Shown one piece after another: positions 26,912 through 35,095 of a stretch of 64,000 bases of DNA (positions within the stretch are counted from its first letter, which is position 1; the number at the start of each line of letters is the position of its first letter). The notes under the pieces were generated by a model. The model had not been told where the DNA came from and ran no database searches. It was given only the letters and a program-made list of their open reading frames with translations. The position numbers were made by a program, and so were the translations under genes. The stretch lies in assembly GCF_001941965.1 (NCBI RefSeq), contig NZ_MKZO01000020.1, forward strand, positions 47,162 to 111,161, given 5' to 3'. The stretch is from Pseudomonas putida (lineage in GTDB: Bacteria; Pseudomonadota; Gammaproteobacteria; Pseudomonadales; Pseudomonadaceae).

Positions 26912-27030
26912 CCAATACAGTAATGGTCAACGCTGCTATTCAAAAAGGCGATACAGGCCTGTCCTCAGTTGGCCAATGCCAAACCACTCGTAAATTGGAC
27001 TCACAGGGAGTACCTCATGACGCCGCTTAG
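26908..27030 (+). CDS. 40-codon frame linking the middle gene to the helicase gene
   Basis: Starts MTNTVMVNAAIQKGDTGLSS with its ATG overlapping the TGA of the middle gene (ATGA). It ends with TAG 14 bases inside the helicase gene. This layout would carry ribosomes from the middle gene to the helicase start, so it may act as a coupling leader rather than a functional peptide. No family is recognised and translation is unproven. Confidence 0.35.
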   Translation: MTNTVMVNAAIQKGDTGLSSVGQCQTTRKLDSQGVPHDAA

Positions 27031-29848
27031 ACTTACTCACGTGCAGGGATGTTGGGTTAAGCGCTTTAGCCCCAGTGGCCAAGAAGAGATTGGCGTTGTC
27101 AGGATGGCAATCCCTGAGACTGGCAAGACCCAGGTTCACTGGATTCGAGCGGGGAGTGCGAGCATCGTTGATTCTGATGTCCTGCAGTCGGGATTTGTGA
27201 ATGGCCAAGACGTTCTCGACGCGACGCCCGGGACAGGTGTTCGTTCGCTAGGCCTGGGAGCGATCATGCAGCTCAGAGACCTAGCTGGCAGCGAGCAAGC
27301 GCTCGTGGATTTTCCTGAGAAGGGAGAGCGACACTGGCTGCCGTACCAATACCTACGACAGGTTAAGGGCGTCAAACATCGGTTTGTGACCGCTCAGATG
27401 GGCGCAGAGCCGGATGCTGAACGTGTGCGACTGCGATTGCTCGCTCATGCGATCAAGGTTTGGAATGAGAACACGGGATCCTTGTCTCACCTGGAAATTG
27501 ACCCCCTGCCTCATCAAATCAACCTGGTGCACCACATCCTGGCATCCAACAACCTGAGCTGGTTGATCGCGGATGACGTAGGTCTGGGCAAAACGATTGA
27601 AACGGGCATGCTGCTTCACGCACTGCTCCAGCGAAAGCGTGTGAAGCGCATCCTGCTGATCACGCCCGCGGGGTTAACCAAGCAATGGCAAGACGAGCTG
27701 TACTACAAATTCAAACTCGAAGACTTTGAGATTTATCATGAGGATTTCTTCGTCAATGAGCCACGCCAGTGGAAGATGCACGATTGCGTGATCGGGTCGT
27801 TGGATCGCCTCAAACAGCCTGATCACCTCGAAAGTCTGCTCCAGGCAGAGCCTTGGGATTTGGTCATCTTCGATGAAGGTCACCGACTCAGTCGCCGGCA
27901 GTACGGCCTGAAGTTCGACAGCTCCGAGCGCTACGATCTTGCAAAAGCCCTTCGGAGCCGCACAGAGCACATGCTGCTTCTCAGCGCTACTCCTCACCAG
28001 GGTATGCAGGACAAGTTCGTAGCATTGCTTGAGTTGCTGCGCCCGGAAAGGCGGGAAGAACTTCAAATGCTCAGCCTCAAGCCCGAGATTCTGCGTGACA
28101 TGGTTTACCGCAATCACAAGGCAGACGTTACAGATGCAGAGGGACGCTTCATTTTTGAAGGCAAAATTACCTCTGCGCTGCAGGTGTCCAGCAGCCAGGA
28201 ATCGATTGACTTCGACCAGACCCTGCAGCACTACCTGCGCAAGGGGTATGCCGCAGGCGAGGCTTTAGGTCAGACAGGTAACGCTATTGGTTTTGTGATG
28301 ACGGTGTATCGCAAACTTGCCGTGTCCAGTGCTGCCGCGATCCACCAGGCTCTTCGGAATCGGCTTCAGCGATTGCTGGACAACTTTGGCGGCGACACGA
28401 TACCCAGTACACCGGATGATCAGCGCTATGTGGGTGAGTGGGAAGAGCAGGTCAGTGGTGAGGCAGAAGAGTTCTTCGCAGGGGAGATTCAGCTCCTCAA
28501 GCAGCTCATCGATGACGCTGCGGTACTCATGACGAATGATTTGAAGCTCACGGAGTTTCTCGACAAGGTCATCGGGCCAATCAATAAGAAAAACCCTGAA
28601 GAGAAGGTGCTGATTTTCACAGAGTACCGAACCACACAGCGCTATCTCAGGGATGCATTGGCGGCCCGGTTTGGTGATGACAAAGTAGCGCTCATCAATG
28701 GCTCCATGCAGCACGTTGAGCGTCGAGAGGCGATCGCTCAATTCGAGACGCAGGGTCGGTTCCTCATTTCCACCGAGGCGGGTGGTGAGGGTATCAACCT
28801 GCAGAGACAGTGCCACATGATGGTGAACTATGACCTGCCCTGGAACCCCATGCGTCTAGTCCAACGGATTGGTAGGTTGTATCGCTACGGGCAGAAGATG
28901 AAGGTCGTGGTGTTCAACATCCAGCAGTCCGATAGCCTTGATCAGGAAATCGTTGACCTGATGTATGAGCGTATCGATAGCGTTGTTCATGATTTGGCCG
29001 AGGTTCAGCATCATGAGTTCAACGAGGGTCTGAAGGATGAAATCCTCGGTGAATTGGTGGATCTCATCGATGTGGACGATATCCTTCAGCAAGCAACGAA
29101 GCTGGGCATCGAACGCACCAGTGAGCGCATTGACGCGGCACTGGAGGAAGCCAAGCGAGCTGCGGAGAAGCAGAGAGAAATCTTCGCCCACGCTGCGACG
29201 AATGACATCAACGAATTGGGTGATCAGGTGGCAATCACCATCGATCATCTCCAAAGCTTCGTCACAGGCATGTTCGGCCAGCTCGGTATTGAAATTTCTG
29301 TTCCTAACAACGAACCGCGCCTCTTGCGAATTCGCTTGCCTGACCTGGTCATGCAGGAGCTTGGACGCAGCAGAAGAACTTCGTCGCGTATGGATGTCAC
29401 CGTTGACAGGGAACTCGCTGCTCGTCGTCCAGAGATCCAGATGTTGGATTTGACCTCGCAATTGATGCAATACCTGCTTGCCAAAGCATGTTTGTATGAC
29501 TTTGATGGCCTGGCAGGATCTGTTTGCGCACCGAGCCTAGGTAAGGAAGATGGCGCATTGTTGGGAGCGATGCTGCGCTGGCAAGGCCCGCAGGGGAATC
29601 GTGTGCGTCAGGAGTTTGTAACCATTCTGGCCGGGCAGGGGGGAGTCAAGGTGAACGCTCCAGAGGCTAGTAACTGGCTGATGACGCCCGCGCATTTCAG
29701 CTCTCAAATAGCTTCGGTACCTGCGTCCAAGGCTCTTTTCCAAGCTGCCCATGAGGTGGCCAACAAAAGGCTGGCCGAGTTAAGCAATCAGTTCCTGATA
29801 CCTGAAAACCTCGATTGGGCAGGTGCTGCCTGGACGTTTCCTAGTTGA
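27017..29848 (+). CDS. SNF2-family helicase-like ATPase (RapA/HepA-type architecture)
   Basis: 943 residues. After a 160-residue N-terminal part comes the SNF2 ATPase: LPHQINLVHHILAS, motif I DDVGLGKTIETG near 186-197, DEGH box (LVIFDEGHRLSR) near 286, and LLLSATPHQG. The second lobe has VLIFTEYRTTQRYLRDAL, TEAGGEGINLQ and the arginine finger in QRIGRLYRYGQ. All motifs look intact. ATG 27017 is chosen because GGGAG lies 6 bases upstream; an earlier in-frame start at 26969 is weaker. Such motors move along double-stranded DNA or displace proteins, and are the helicase part of systems such as DISARM (DrmD) and Zorya (ZorD). It closes the three-gene set. Confidence 0.85.
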   Translation: MTPLRLTHVQGCWVKRFSPSGQEEIGVVRMAIPETGKTQVHWIRAGSASIVDSDVLQSGFVNGQDVLDATPGTGVRSLGLGAIMQLRDLAGSEQALVDFPEKGERHWLPYQYLRQVKGVKHRFVTAQMGAEPDAERVRLRLLAHAIKVWNENTGSLSHLEIDPLPHQINLVHHILASNNLSWLIADDVGLGKTIETGMLLHALLQRKRVKRILLITPAGLTKQWQDELYYKFKLEDFEIYHEDFFVNEPRQWKMHDCVIGSLDRLKQPDHLESLLQAEPWDLVIFDEGHRLSRRQYGLKFDSSERYDLAKALRSRTEHMLLLSATPHQGMQDKFVALLELLRPERREELQMLSLKPEILRDMVYRNHKADVTDAEGRFIFEGKITSALQVSSSQESIDFDQTLQHYLRKGYAAGEALGQTGNAIGFVMTVYRKLAVSSAAAIHQALRNRLQRLLDNFGGDTIPSTPDDQRYVGEWEEQVSGEAEEFFAGEIQLLKQLIDDAAVLMTNDLKLTEFLDKVIGPINKKNPEEKVLIFTEYRTTQRYLRDALAARFGDDKVALINGSMQHVERREAIAQFETQGRFLISTEAGGEGINLQRQCHMMVNYDLPWNPMRLVQRIGRLYRYGQKMKVVVFNIQQSDSLDQEIVDLMYERIDSVVHDLAEVQHHEFNEGLKDEILGELVDLIDVDDILQQATKLGIERTSERIDAALEEAKRAAEKQREIFAHAATNDINELGDQVAITIDHLQSFVTGMFGQLGIEISVPNNEPRLLRIRLPDLVMQELGRSRRTSSRMDVTVDRELAARRPEIQMLDLTSQLMQYLLAKACLYDFDGLAGSVCAPSLGKEDGALLGAMLRWQGPQGNRVRQEFVTILAGQGGVKVNAPEASNWLMTPAHFSSQIASVPASKALFQAAHEVANKRLAELSNQFLIPENLDWAGAAWTFPS

Positions 29849-29902
29849 ATGCAGGATTGATGTTCTGCGCAATCCTGTGAACGGGCGGCCGGCGTTTTCA
29901 CG

Positions 29903-30145
29903 GTGCCGGCCTCCTGCGCCACCGCCAATAGCCCAACGGATCATGGCAACAAGGTCTTCCTGTTCGACCTGGTCAGTCGGGTCGAGATGTACTGCGTCTC
30001 TCCAGAATCTGGATGGCCTGATAGCTACGAAGTGGACAAGGGCAGCCTGACCGTCTTCCTCCGTGGGGTTAGCCGGAGCCAGGCCCGCCAGTTATCTGAG
30101 GTTGCAAGATCAGTCTTGAGTGTCTATTTCAACCATCCTCCTTAA
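29903..30145 (+). CDS. Short hypothetical frame after the helicase gene
   Basis: 80 codons from a GTG, containing NKVFLFDLVSRVEMYCVSPE and a basic C-terminal helix. It lies in the same frame as the helicase gene but after two stop codons. The start is doubtful: no good ribosome site precedes it, and the frame is open back to 29861. It could be a small gene or the tail of a lost one. Nothing else is seen from 29849 to 30287 apart from a poor TTG-started frame near 30206 that overlaps the next small gene. Confidence 0.3.
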   Translation: MPASCATANSPTDHGNKVFLFDLVSRVEMYCVSPESGWPDSYEVDKGSLTVFLRGVSRSQARQLSEVARSVLSVYFNHPP

Positions 30146-30287
30146 CGATCCGCCTTGCCGCGCAGCGGTGATGTATTCTGCGCGTAATAGACACGTTTGG
30201 GAGATTGAGTGACCTGAGCAACGCTCCTAGAGCCACACTCATACAAGCTCTTTCTGTGCAAGGTAAGCTAAGAGGAGGAGGGAAGCG

Positions 30288-30464
30288 ATGGTGCAATCAC
30301 TCGCTCACCTAATCGTAAAGGCACGCATCGACCGACGCACTTGGCTGAACGTTAACTGCTCGATTTTCAGGGCGGTTTCTGTGGCCGTATTTGTAATTGG
30401 GCTTTTGACCCTTATCGCGTGGCATATCTGCATCCCTAATCCGTCAGCCCAGAAAAAATATTAA
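30288..30464 (+). CDS. Small single-span membrane protein, 58 residues
   Basis: Begins MVQSLAHLIVKARIDRRTWL with a basic N-terminal part. One membrane helix follows (AVSVAVFVIGLLTLIAW), then a short tail ending AQKKY. A very strong purine run AGAGGAGGAGGG lies 5 bases before the ATG, the best ribosome site in this part of the island. Its 3' end overlaps the end of the convergent recombinase remnant by 29 bp. Function is unknown. Small membrane proteins are common as toxins or as parts of defence sets, but nothing here proves that. Confidence 0.45.
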   Translation: MVQSLAHLIVKARIDRRTWLNVNCSIFRAVSVAVFVIGLLTLIAWHICIPNPSAQKKY

Positions 30465-32016
30465 TTTTGATCGACTCAATAACCAGTAGTGAGTTACTGA
30501 CGTTATCACACCAGTCCATGATTCGAGCCGCACGCAAGATCCTTTCTTGATCGCCACCCGAAATGTGGATAAATGGAGTCCAACTGGGATTTGGCTGCAC
30601 ACTCATGGCTCCCGCGTCCAGCCTGGCCCGAGAATAATTACCTGTCCAGCTCGCCGGCGGAGCAAGACAAAACGCGTAAAACTCATGCGCATCAAGCGGG
30701 GTTAGCGAATAAAAGCTCTTGCATTTTATGTAAATTGACCACAGTAGTAGCTTCTCAAACGCCACCAGCTTTAACCGATCGGCACTGCATGAACGATAAA
30801 TTCGAAGGATCTCAAGCGACTCCATCGCAATATTGAAAAAACGTCTTGGAAAGCAGCTCTTAACATAGGCCTGTCCTTGAGACTTGGAAAAAACGAGTAC
30901 TTCCCTACGTCTCATCCCGAATAATGGAGGAGGGCACTCCTGAATGTGATAGCCGGCGTCTAGATCCGCAGGGGCTTGGTGCTGAACGTCCTCACGGGCC
31001 ATCGAAAACTGCTTACGCTTCCAGCCCAATCGGTACTGGCGCGAGTTTTCGCTCTTCGAGTTAGGAATGGAGGCTGGCGGATCGAGCTGGCTTCGATGAA
31101 AACCTACAGCTCGATCAAGCAACCTGCTTGGAGAACACTTCAAGCCAGGCATTTTGGGAAGTCTATACATTAGCTTGTCTAGCAAGGCTTGGGTAAGTAT
31201 TGGGTCGATTTCTCCCGGAGATGGGATGGCAGTTATGCCCAGGCTCCGCCTGTATCTAACAATCGCATCTACGAGGGCTTGAGGTACGGGGATGTTATAG
31301 CCCCGTAGATGACCTCGCATGATAAAGCGCGGATTTTAGTGCATGGTGTCAGGTTGGCGAGATATTGGAGATACTCCACGGCCTGAGAATCGTCAAGATC
31401 ACTGAAAGGCGCTCTTGGTGGTTTGTAGAGATCTGAGGTCGACAGCCTGGGTTGTATACCCAATTCCGGGCTCAAGAATTTGAAAAACCGGTTAATCACG
31501 TACCCCAGTTCAGGCTCTGTAATCGACTGTCCAAATGGTTTCCAGTCCCCGGCATGACACTCGGCGCCTCCATTGGTAACAAATCGAGCTTTACGAACAC
31601 CAATCCAAGGCTCTGGCGGCGTTGCGCAGAAGGCGCTGAAGTCCCTGATATCTTTTGCTCCTTAGGCCGGACGGAAGGCTCTGGGCGTAGCGGCAAAAAT
31701 GATCATAGGTTTCGACTGCGGCGATGTTTGCCGGGAACGACGCCAGGTATCCATAAATCAGCGCCGATTGGTATGCGGTGCGCCCATCGGCTTCGATACT
31801 GTCGTTGACAGAGTCTTTAGTACGGCATGCTGTTTTACCGCGGTGTGTGAGAATTGATCTCGGGGTCACCTTGACGTCCTTCATGGGGCCGGTTAGGTCG
31901 ATGCTTCGGCCCAATGTAGCCAAGTCTCTAGCTTTAGCAATTCTGCAAGACAAACGAATGGCGCAACGCGCTATTTTTCCGTTTTGGTTCCAACAGCGAT
32001 GACCAGGCCAGCGCAA
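30436..32016 (-). pseudogene. Decayed tyrosine recombinase, catalytic domain missing
   Basis: Three overlapping minus-strand frames read as one protein. They are: 32016-31591 (YDHFCRYAQSLPSGLRSKRY, ending RALDW), then GVRKARFVTNGG... CHAGDWKPFGQSITEPELGY to about 31325, then MRGHLRGYNIPVPQALVDAI to 30436. Single-base changes near 31600 and near 31325 (GCTTTATCATG, where one more T restores the frame) split them. The last part (LTPLDAHEFYAFCLAPPASW, NPSWTPFI) matches the core-binding domain of large tyrosine recombinases. The R...HxxR...Y catalytic part that should follow is absent. The true start is probably ATG 31884. It is likely the former integrase of the island. Confidence 0.6.
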
Positions 32017-32259
32017 TGCGGCTCCGAGAAACTGACAGATTTCAGTTGTTTAAGTTCGCCGGAGATGGAGGTCGTAACATTTTTCCGCTTTGGCTCCGGC
32101 AGGCCAGGAGGCAAAAAAACGAGCTCACGCCGCTGGGGCATTCCGTTTTGGATTCGACAGTGGCCAGCCGCAGTTCTTGTTTTACCTGAGCTTAGGCGGG
32201 CAATGCATTGGGAAGGTGTTGTTTCCGGTGAAGCGACAGAGTTCCGTTTTGGATTCAAC
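31977..32259 (+). repeat. Four short direct repeats TTCCGTTTTGGATTC-like
   Basis: Copies start at 31977, 32083, 32141 and 32242. They read TTCCG(T/C)TTTGG(A/T/C)TYC followed by (A/G)(A/G)C, each 18 bases long. The first two are preceded by a T-run. Spacing is uneven (106, 58, 101 bp), so this is not a CRISPR. They fill the otherwise empty 410 bp between the recombinase remnant and the methyltransferase gene, and may be recombinase-binding or att-side repeats. Confidence 0.6.
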
Positions 32260-32425
32260 GTCCACAGTGTGAGCGAGGAGGAGGTTTGTCGACTGGAAGC
32301 CCTGAGGGTTGGAGTCTGAGTGATATGATTTAACATAATATACATTATACGAACCATCATACTAACTCTCGGCCCCCAGTGGAGGCTAGAATTCAGCCTC
32401 CATACCTCGCCAAGGATTGCCCTCC

Positions 32426-33040
32426 ATGCCCCATCACCCGTCCGCCAACCACATCATCGATCTCTACGACCGCCACGCCAGCACCTGGGATCGCCTGCGC
32501 AGCACGCATTTCACCGACCGCAAATGGATCGAGCGCTTCTGTTCATCGTTGCCGGCATCTTCACGCGTGCTGGACCTGGGCTGCGGTGCCGGCCAGCCCG
32601 TTGCGGGCTTTCTGATCGAAGCGGATCATGCTGTTACCGGCGTGGATTCCTCAGCGCAAATGATCGCTCTGTGTCGCGAACGCTTCACCGGGCACACCTG
32701 GGTGCATGCCGGCATGCGCACCCTGGAATTGGGCCGTCAGTTCGCAGGCATCCTGGCCTGGAACAGCTTTTTCCATCTGCACCCCGACGATCAGCGCGGG
32801 ATGTTCGGGGTGTTCCAGCGCCATGCGGCTCCTGGTGCGCTGCTGACGTTCACCAGCGGTACCGGACTGGGCGAAGCCCTCGGTCAATTCGAGGGCGAGA
32901 CCTTGTATCACGCCAGTCTCGACCCGCAGGAATACGTGAGTCTGCTGCAGCAGCACGGGTTCGAGGTACTGGAGCATGTCGTCGAGGATCCACAGAGCGG
33001 CGGCCTGACGGTCTGGCTGTGCCGCGCCCTCCTGCCCTGA
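32426..33040 (+). CDS. Class I SAM-dependent methyltransferase
   Basis: 204 residues. VLDLGCGAGQPVAGFL is motif I for S-adenosylmethionine, VTGVDSSAQM is the acidic loop, and ILAWNSFFHLHPDDQ is motif IV. The Leu-rich C-terminal part ends in a beta hairpin with GGLTVWLCRA. The closest general group is the small Methyltransf_25/UbiE-like family, with no clue to the substrate. ATG 32426 is preferred (AAGGA 9 bases upstream) over a TTG three codons before. Its GC content returns to the backbone level, so the island probably ends just before it. Confidence 0.8.
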   Translation: MPHHPSANHIIDLYDRHASTWDRLRSTHFTDRKWIERFCSSLPASSRVLDLGCGAGQPVAGFLIEADHAVTGVDSSAQMIALCRERFTGHTWVHAGMRTLELGRQFAGILAWNSFFHLHPDDQRGMFGVFQRHAAPGALLTFTSGTGLGEALGQFEGETLYHASLDPQEYVSLLQQHGFEVLEHVVEDPQSGGLTVWLCRALLP

Positions 33041-33052
33041 ATTATCACTAAT

Positions 33053-33094
33053 ATATATAACTACACTAAATGACTATTTAGTATAGTTATATAT
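33053..33094. promoter_or_regulatory. AT-rich near-perfect palindrome between convergent genes
   Basis: 18-bp arms (33053-33070 and 33077-33094) match at 17 positions around a 6-base loop. The sequence is almost all A and T, unlike the GC-rich surroundings. It lies between the ends of the methyltransferase and the P-type ATPase genes. It is too weak in GC for a standard terminator; a protein-binding site or an inserted-element scar are options. Confidence 0.4.
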
Positions 33095-33138
33095 GAGTCG
33101 CCTGGAAACGGCTCCCGGAGCCCTGCTTTTTCAAGCGG

Positions 33139-35082
33139 TTACAACCCCGTCTCGTCATACCGCAACAACCGCCCCGCATTCCCCAACACCAGCAAGGTGC
33201 TCAGGTTATGTAGCAGCGCCGCGATCATCGCCCCCGCCGCACCCAGCAAGCCAAACGCCGCCGCTATCACGATCGCCAGGGTCCAGCCGAGCCCTATTAC
33301 CACGTTCCACTGCAAGGTCCGGCGACATTCTCTGCTCAACCGGACGCAAGTCCCCAACCGCCGCAAATCGCCATTGATCAGCACGATATCCGCCGCTGCC
33401 AGGGCAATGTCCGCGCCCCCTGCCCCCATCGCCACGCCAACCGCGCCGGCCTTGAGTGCCAGGGAGTCGTTGATGCCGTCGCCTACCACCATGGGCCTGA
33501 AACCCGCCTGCAGCTCCTGGTTCACATGATGCAGCTTGTCTTCCGGCAACGCCTGGGCGACCACGCTGGTGATGCCGGTCTGCTCCGCTACTGCGTCGGC
33601 AACGCTTTGCCGGTCGCCGGTCAGCAGCAATTGCCGGTGCAGGCCCAGCTCGCGCAGTTGTGCCAAGGCCTGCGGAGCTTCATGACGCAGCGTGTCGGCC
33701 AGCAGCAGCCAGGCGACGAAACGCTGGTTCAGCGCCAGGCCGGCGATCGGGCCGTCATGCTCGGGAACCGCCGGAATGGCAATGCCCAGTCGCTCGAACA
33801 ACTCCGGACGCCCCAATGCAGCCTCCCCTCGCTCGGTCATAGCCACCACGCCGAACCCCTGGCGCTCGTGCATATCACGCAACACCATCAACTGATCGTG
33901 CGGCACCAATCGCGCCAATGCACGGCTGACCGGGTGGCTGCTGGCCGCGCCGAGGCCGGCAGCGAGTCGGGTGATTTCCTGTTCCGTGAGTTCCGTGTCT
34001 GGCGCAACGATCTGCCGCAGATGCAACGAGCCATGGGTCAGGGTCCCGGTCTTGTCGATCACCAGCGACGACAGGTCCGCCAGTTCTTCGAGGAAAGCCG
34101 AGCCGCGAATCAGGATGCCATGCCGCGCCGCCACGGCGATGCCGGCAATCGCCGTAGCCGGGGCCGACAGCACCAGGGCGCAAGGACAGGCCGCCAACAG
34201 TACCGCGAGCATGGCCTGGGCATCGCTGGTGACGAACCAGGTCGCCGCGGCGATCAGCAATACCAGCAACAGATAGCGCCCGGCATAACGCTCCAGCAGT
34301 CGGGTGATCGGCGGCTTGGCCTGCTCCGCGCGCTGCATCAGGGCGATGACCTTGCCCAGGGTCGAGTCGTCGCCGACCCGGCTGATACGCACCTTCAGCA
34401 GACCGTCGAGGTTGATTGCGCCGCCATGGATATCCGTACCCGGGCCGACTTCCTGGGGCAGTGCTTCACCGGTGATCGGCGCGGTATCGAGGCTGGCCTG
34501 GCCCTCCTCCACCCGGCCGTCCGCCGGCACCCGGTCGCCGGCGCGCACTTCCACCAGGTTGCCCGGTACCAGGCTGGCGTTGTCGACCTCACGCACCTGG
34601 CCGTCGGCATCGAGCAGGCGCGCCTGGCTGCGGGTCAAGCGGCCAAGCGCCTCGATGGCTTCCTGGGAACCCAGCACGCTGCGCTCTTCCAGCACGTGTC
34701 CGAGGATCATGATGATCGGCAGCAGCGCCGCGGTGGCCAGGTCGCCAGTGGCCCAGGCACCGAGCATGGCCAGGGCGATCAGTTGGTCGGTGATGCCGTG
34801 CAGGCTCGGGTGCAGCAGGCTGTGCCAGGCTGACCGCAGAACCGGCACCGCCACCAGCAGCGAGGCCACGCCGAGCAGGACCTGGGCCACGCTGTCCTGA
34901 CCCGGGGCCAGCCAGCGCCAGACCAGCCCGAGACCGAGCAGGCCCAGGGCAATCATGGCCAGGCTCAGTTGCCGGGCGGCCTGGCGGCGCTCGTCGCCGG
35001 ACAGCAGGCCGGTGCCGAGGTGCAGGTGGCCATGGCCATGGTGATGATGATCGTGGCCATGGTGGTGGTGATGGGCGCTCAT
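33139..35082 (-). CDS. Heavy-metal P-type ATPase (P1B) with His-rich N-terminus
   Basis: 647 residues. The N-terminus (MSAHHHHHGHDHHHHGHGHL) replaces the usual CxxC metal domain with a His cluster. Then come membrane helices, the actuator loop with ITGEALP, the metal-site CPC in LLAACPCALVLSAP, the phosphorylated Asp in VIDKTGTLTHG, the SSHPVSRAL motif, and GDGINDSLAL. It pumps a soft or transition metal out of the cytoplasm; the His tail points to zinc, cobalt, nickel or copper, but the final helices do not decide it. It is last of a four-gene operon, 13 bp after an SPFH gene, with AAGGA before the ATG. Confidence 0.88.
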   Translation of the reverse strand: MSAHHHHHGHDHHHHGHGHLHLGTGLLSGDERRQAARQLSLAMIALGLLGLGLVWRWLAPGQDSVAQVLLGVASLLVAVPVLRSAWHSLLHPSLHGITDQLIALAMLGAWATGDLATAALLPIIMILGHVLEERSVLGSQEAIEALGRLTRSQARLLDADGQVREVDNASLVPGNLVEVRAGDRVPADGRVEEGQASLDTAPITGEALPQEVGPGTDIHGGAINLDGLLKVRISRVGDDSTLGKVIALMQRAEQAKPPITRLLERYAGRYLLLVLLIAAATWFVTSDAQAMLAVLLAACPCALVLSAPATAIAGIAVAARHGILIRGSAFLEELADLSSLVIDKTGTLTHGSLHLRQIVAPDTELTEQEITRLAAGLGAASSHPVSRALARLVPHDQLMVLRDMHERQGFGVVAMTERGEAALGRPELFERLGIAIPAVPEHDGPIAGLALNQRFVAWLLLADTLRHEAPQALAQLRELGLHRQLLLTGDRQSVADAVAEQTGITSVVAQALPEDKLHHVNQELQAGFRPMVVGDGINDSLALKAGAVGVAMGAGGADIALAAADIVLINGDLRRLGTCVRLSRECRRTLQWNVVIGLGWTLAIVIAAAFGLLGAAGAMIAALLHNLSTLLVLGNAGRLLRYDETGL

Positions 35083-35095
35083 GGGAGTCCTTCAA

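Noticed and set aside
31977..32259. Repeat cluster considered as a CRISPR array
   Set aside because: Copies are 18 bases, differ from each other, and spacing varies from 58 to 106 bp; no cas gene is present.
33526..34833. Long open frame opposite the P-type ATPase gene
   Set aside because: Shadow; the ATPase motifs on the minus strand are complete.
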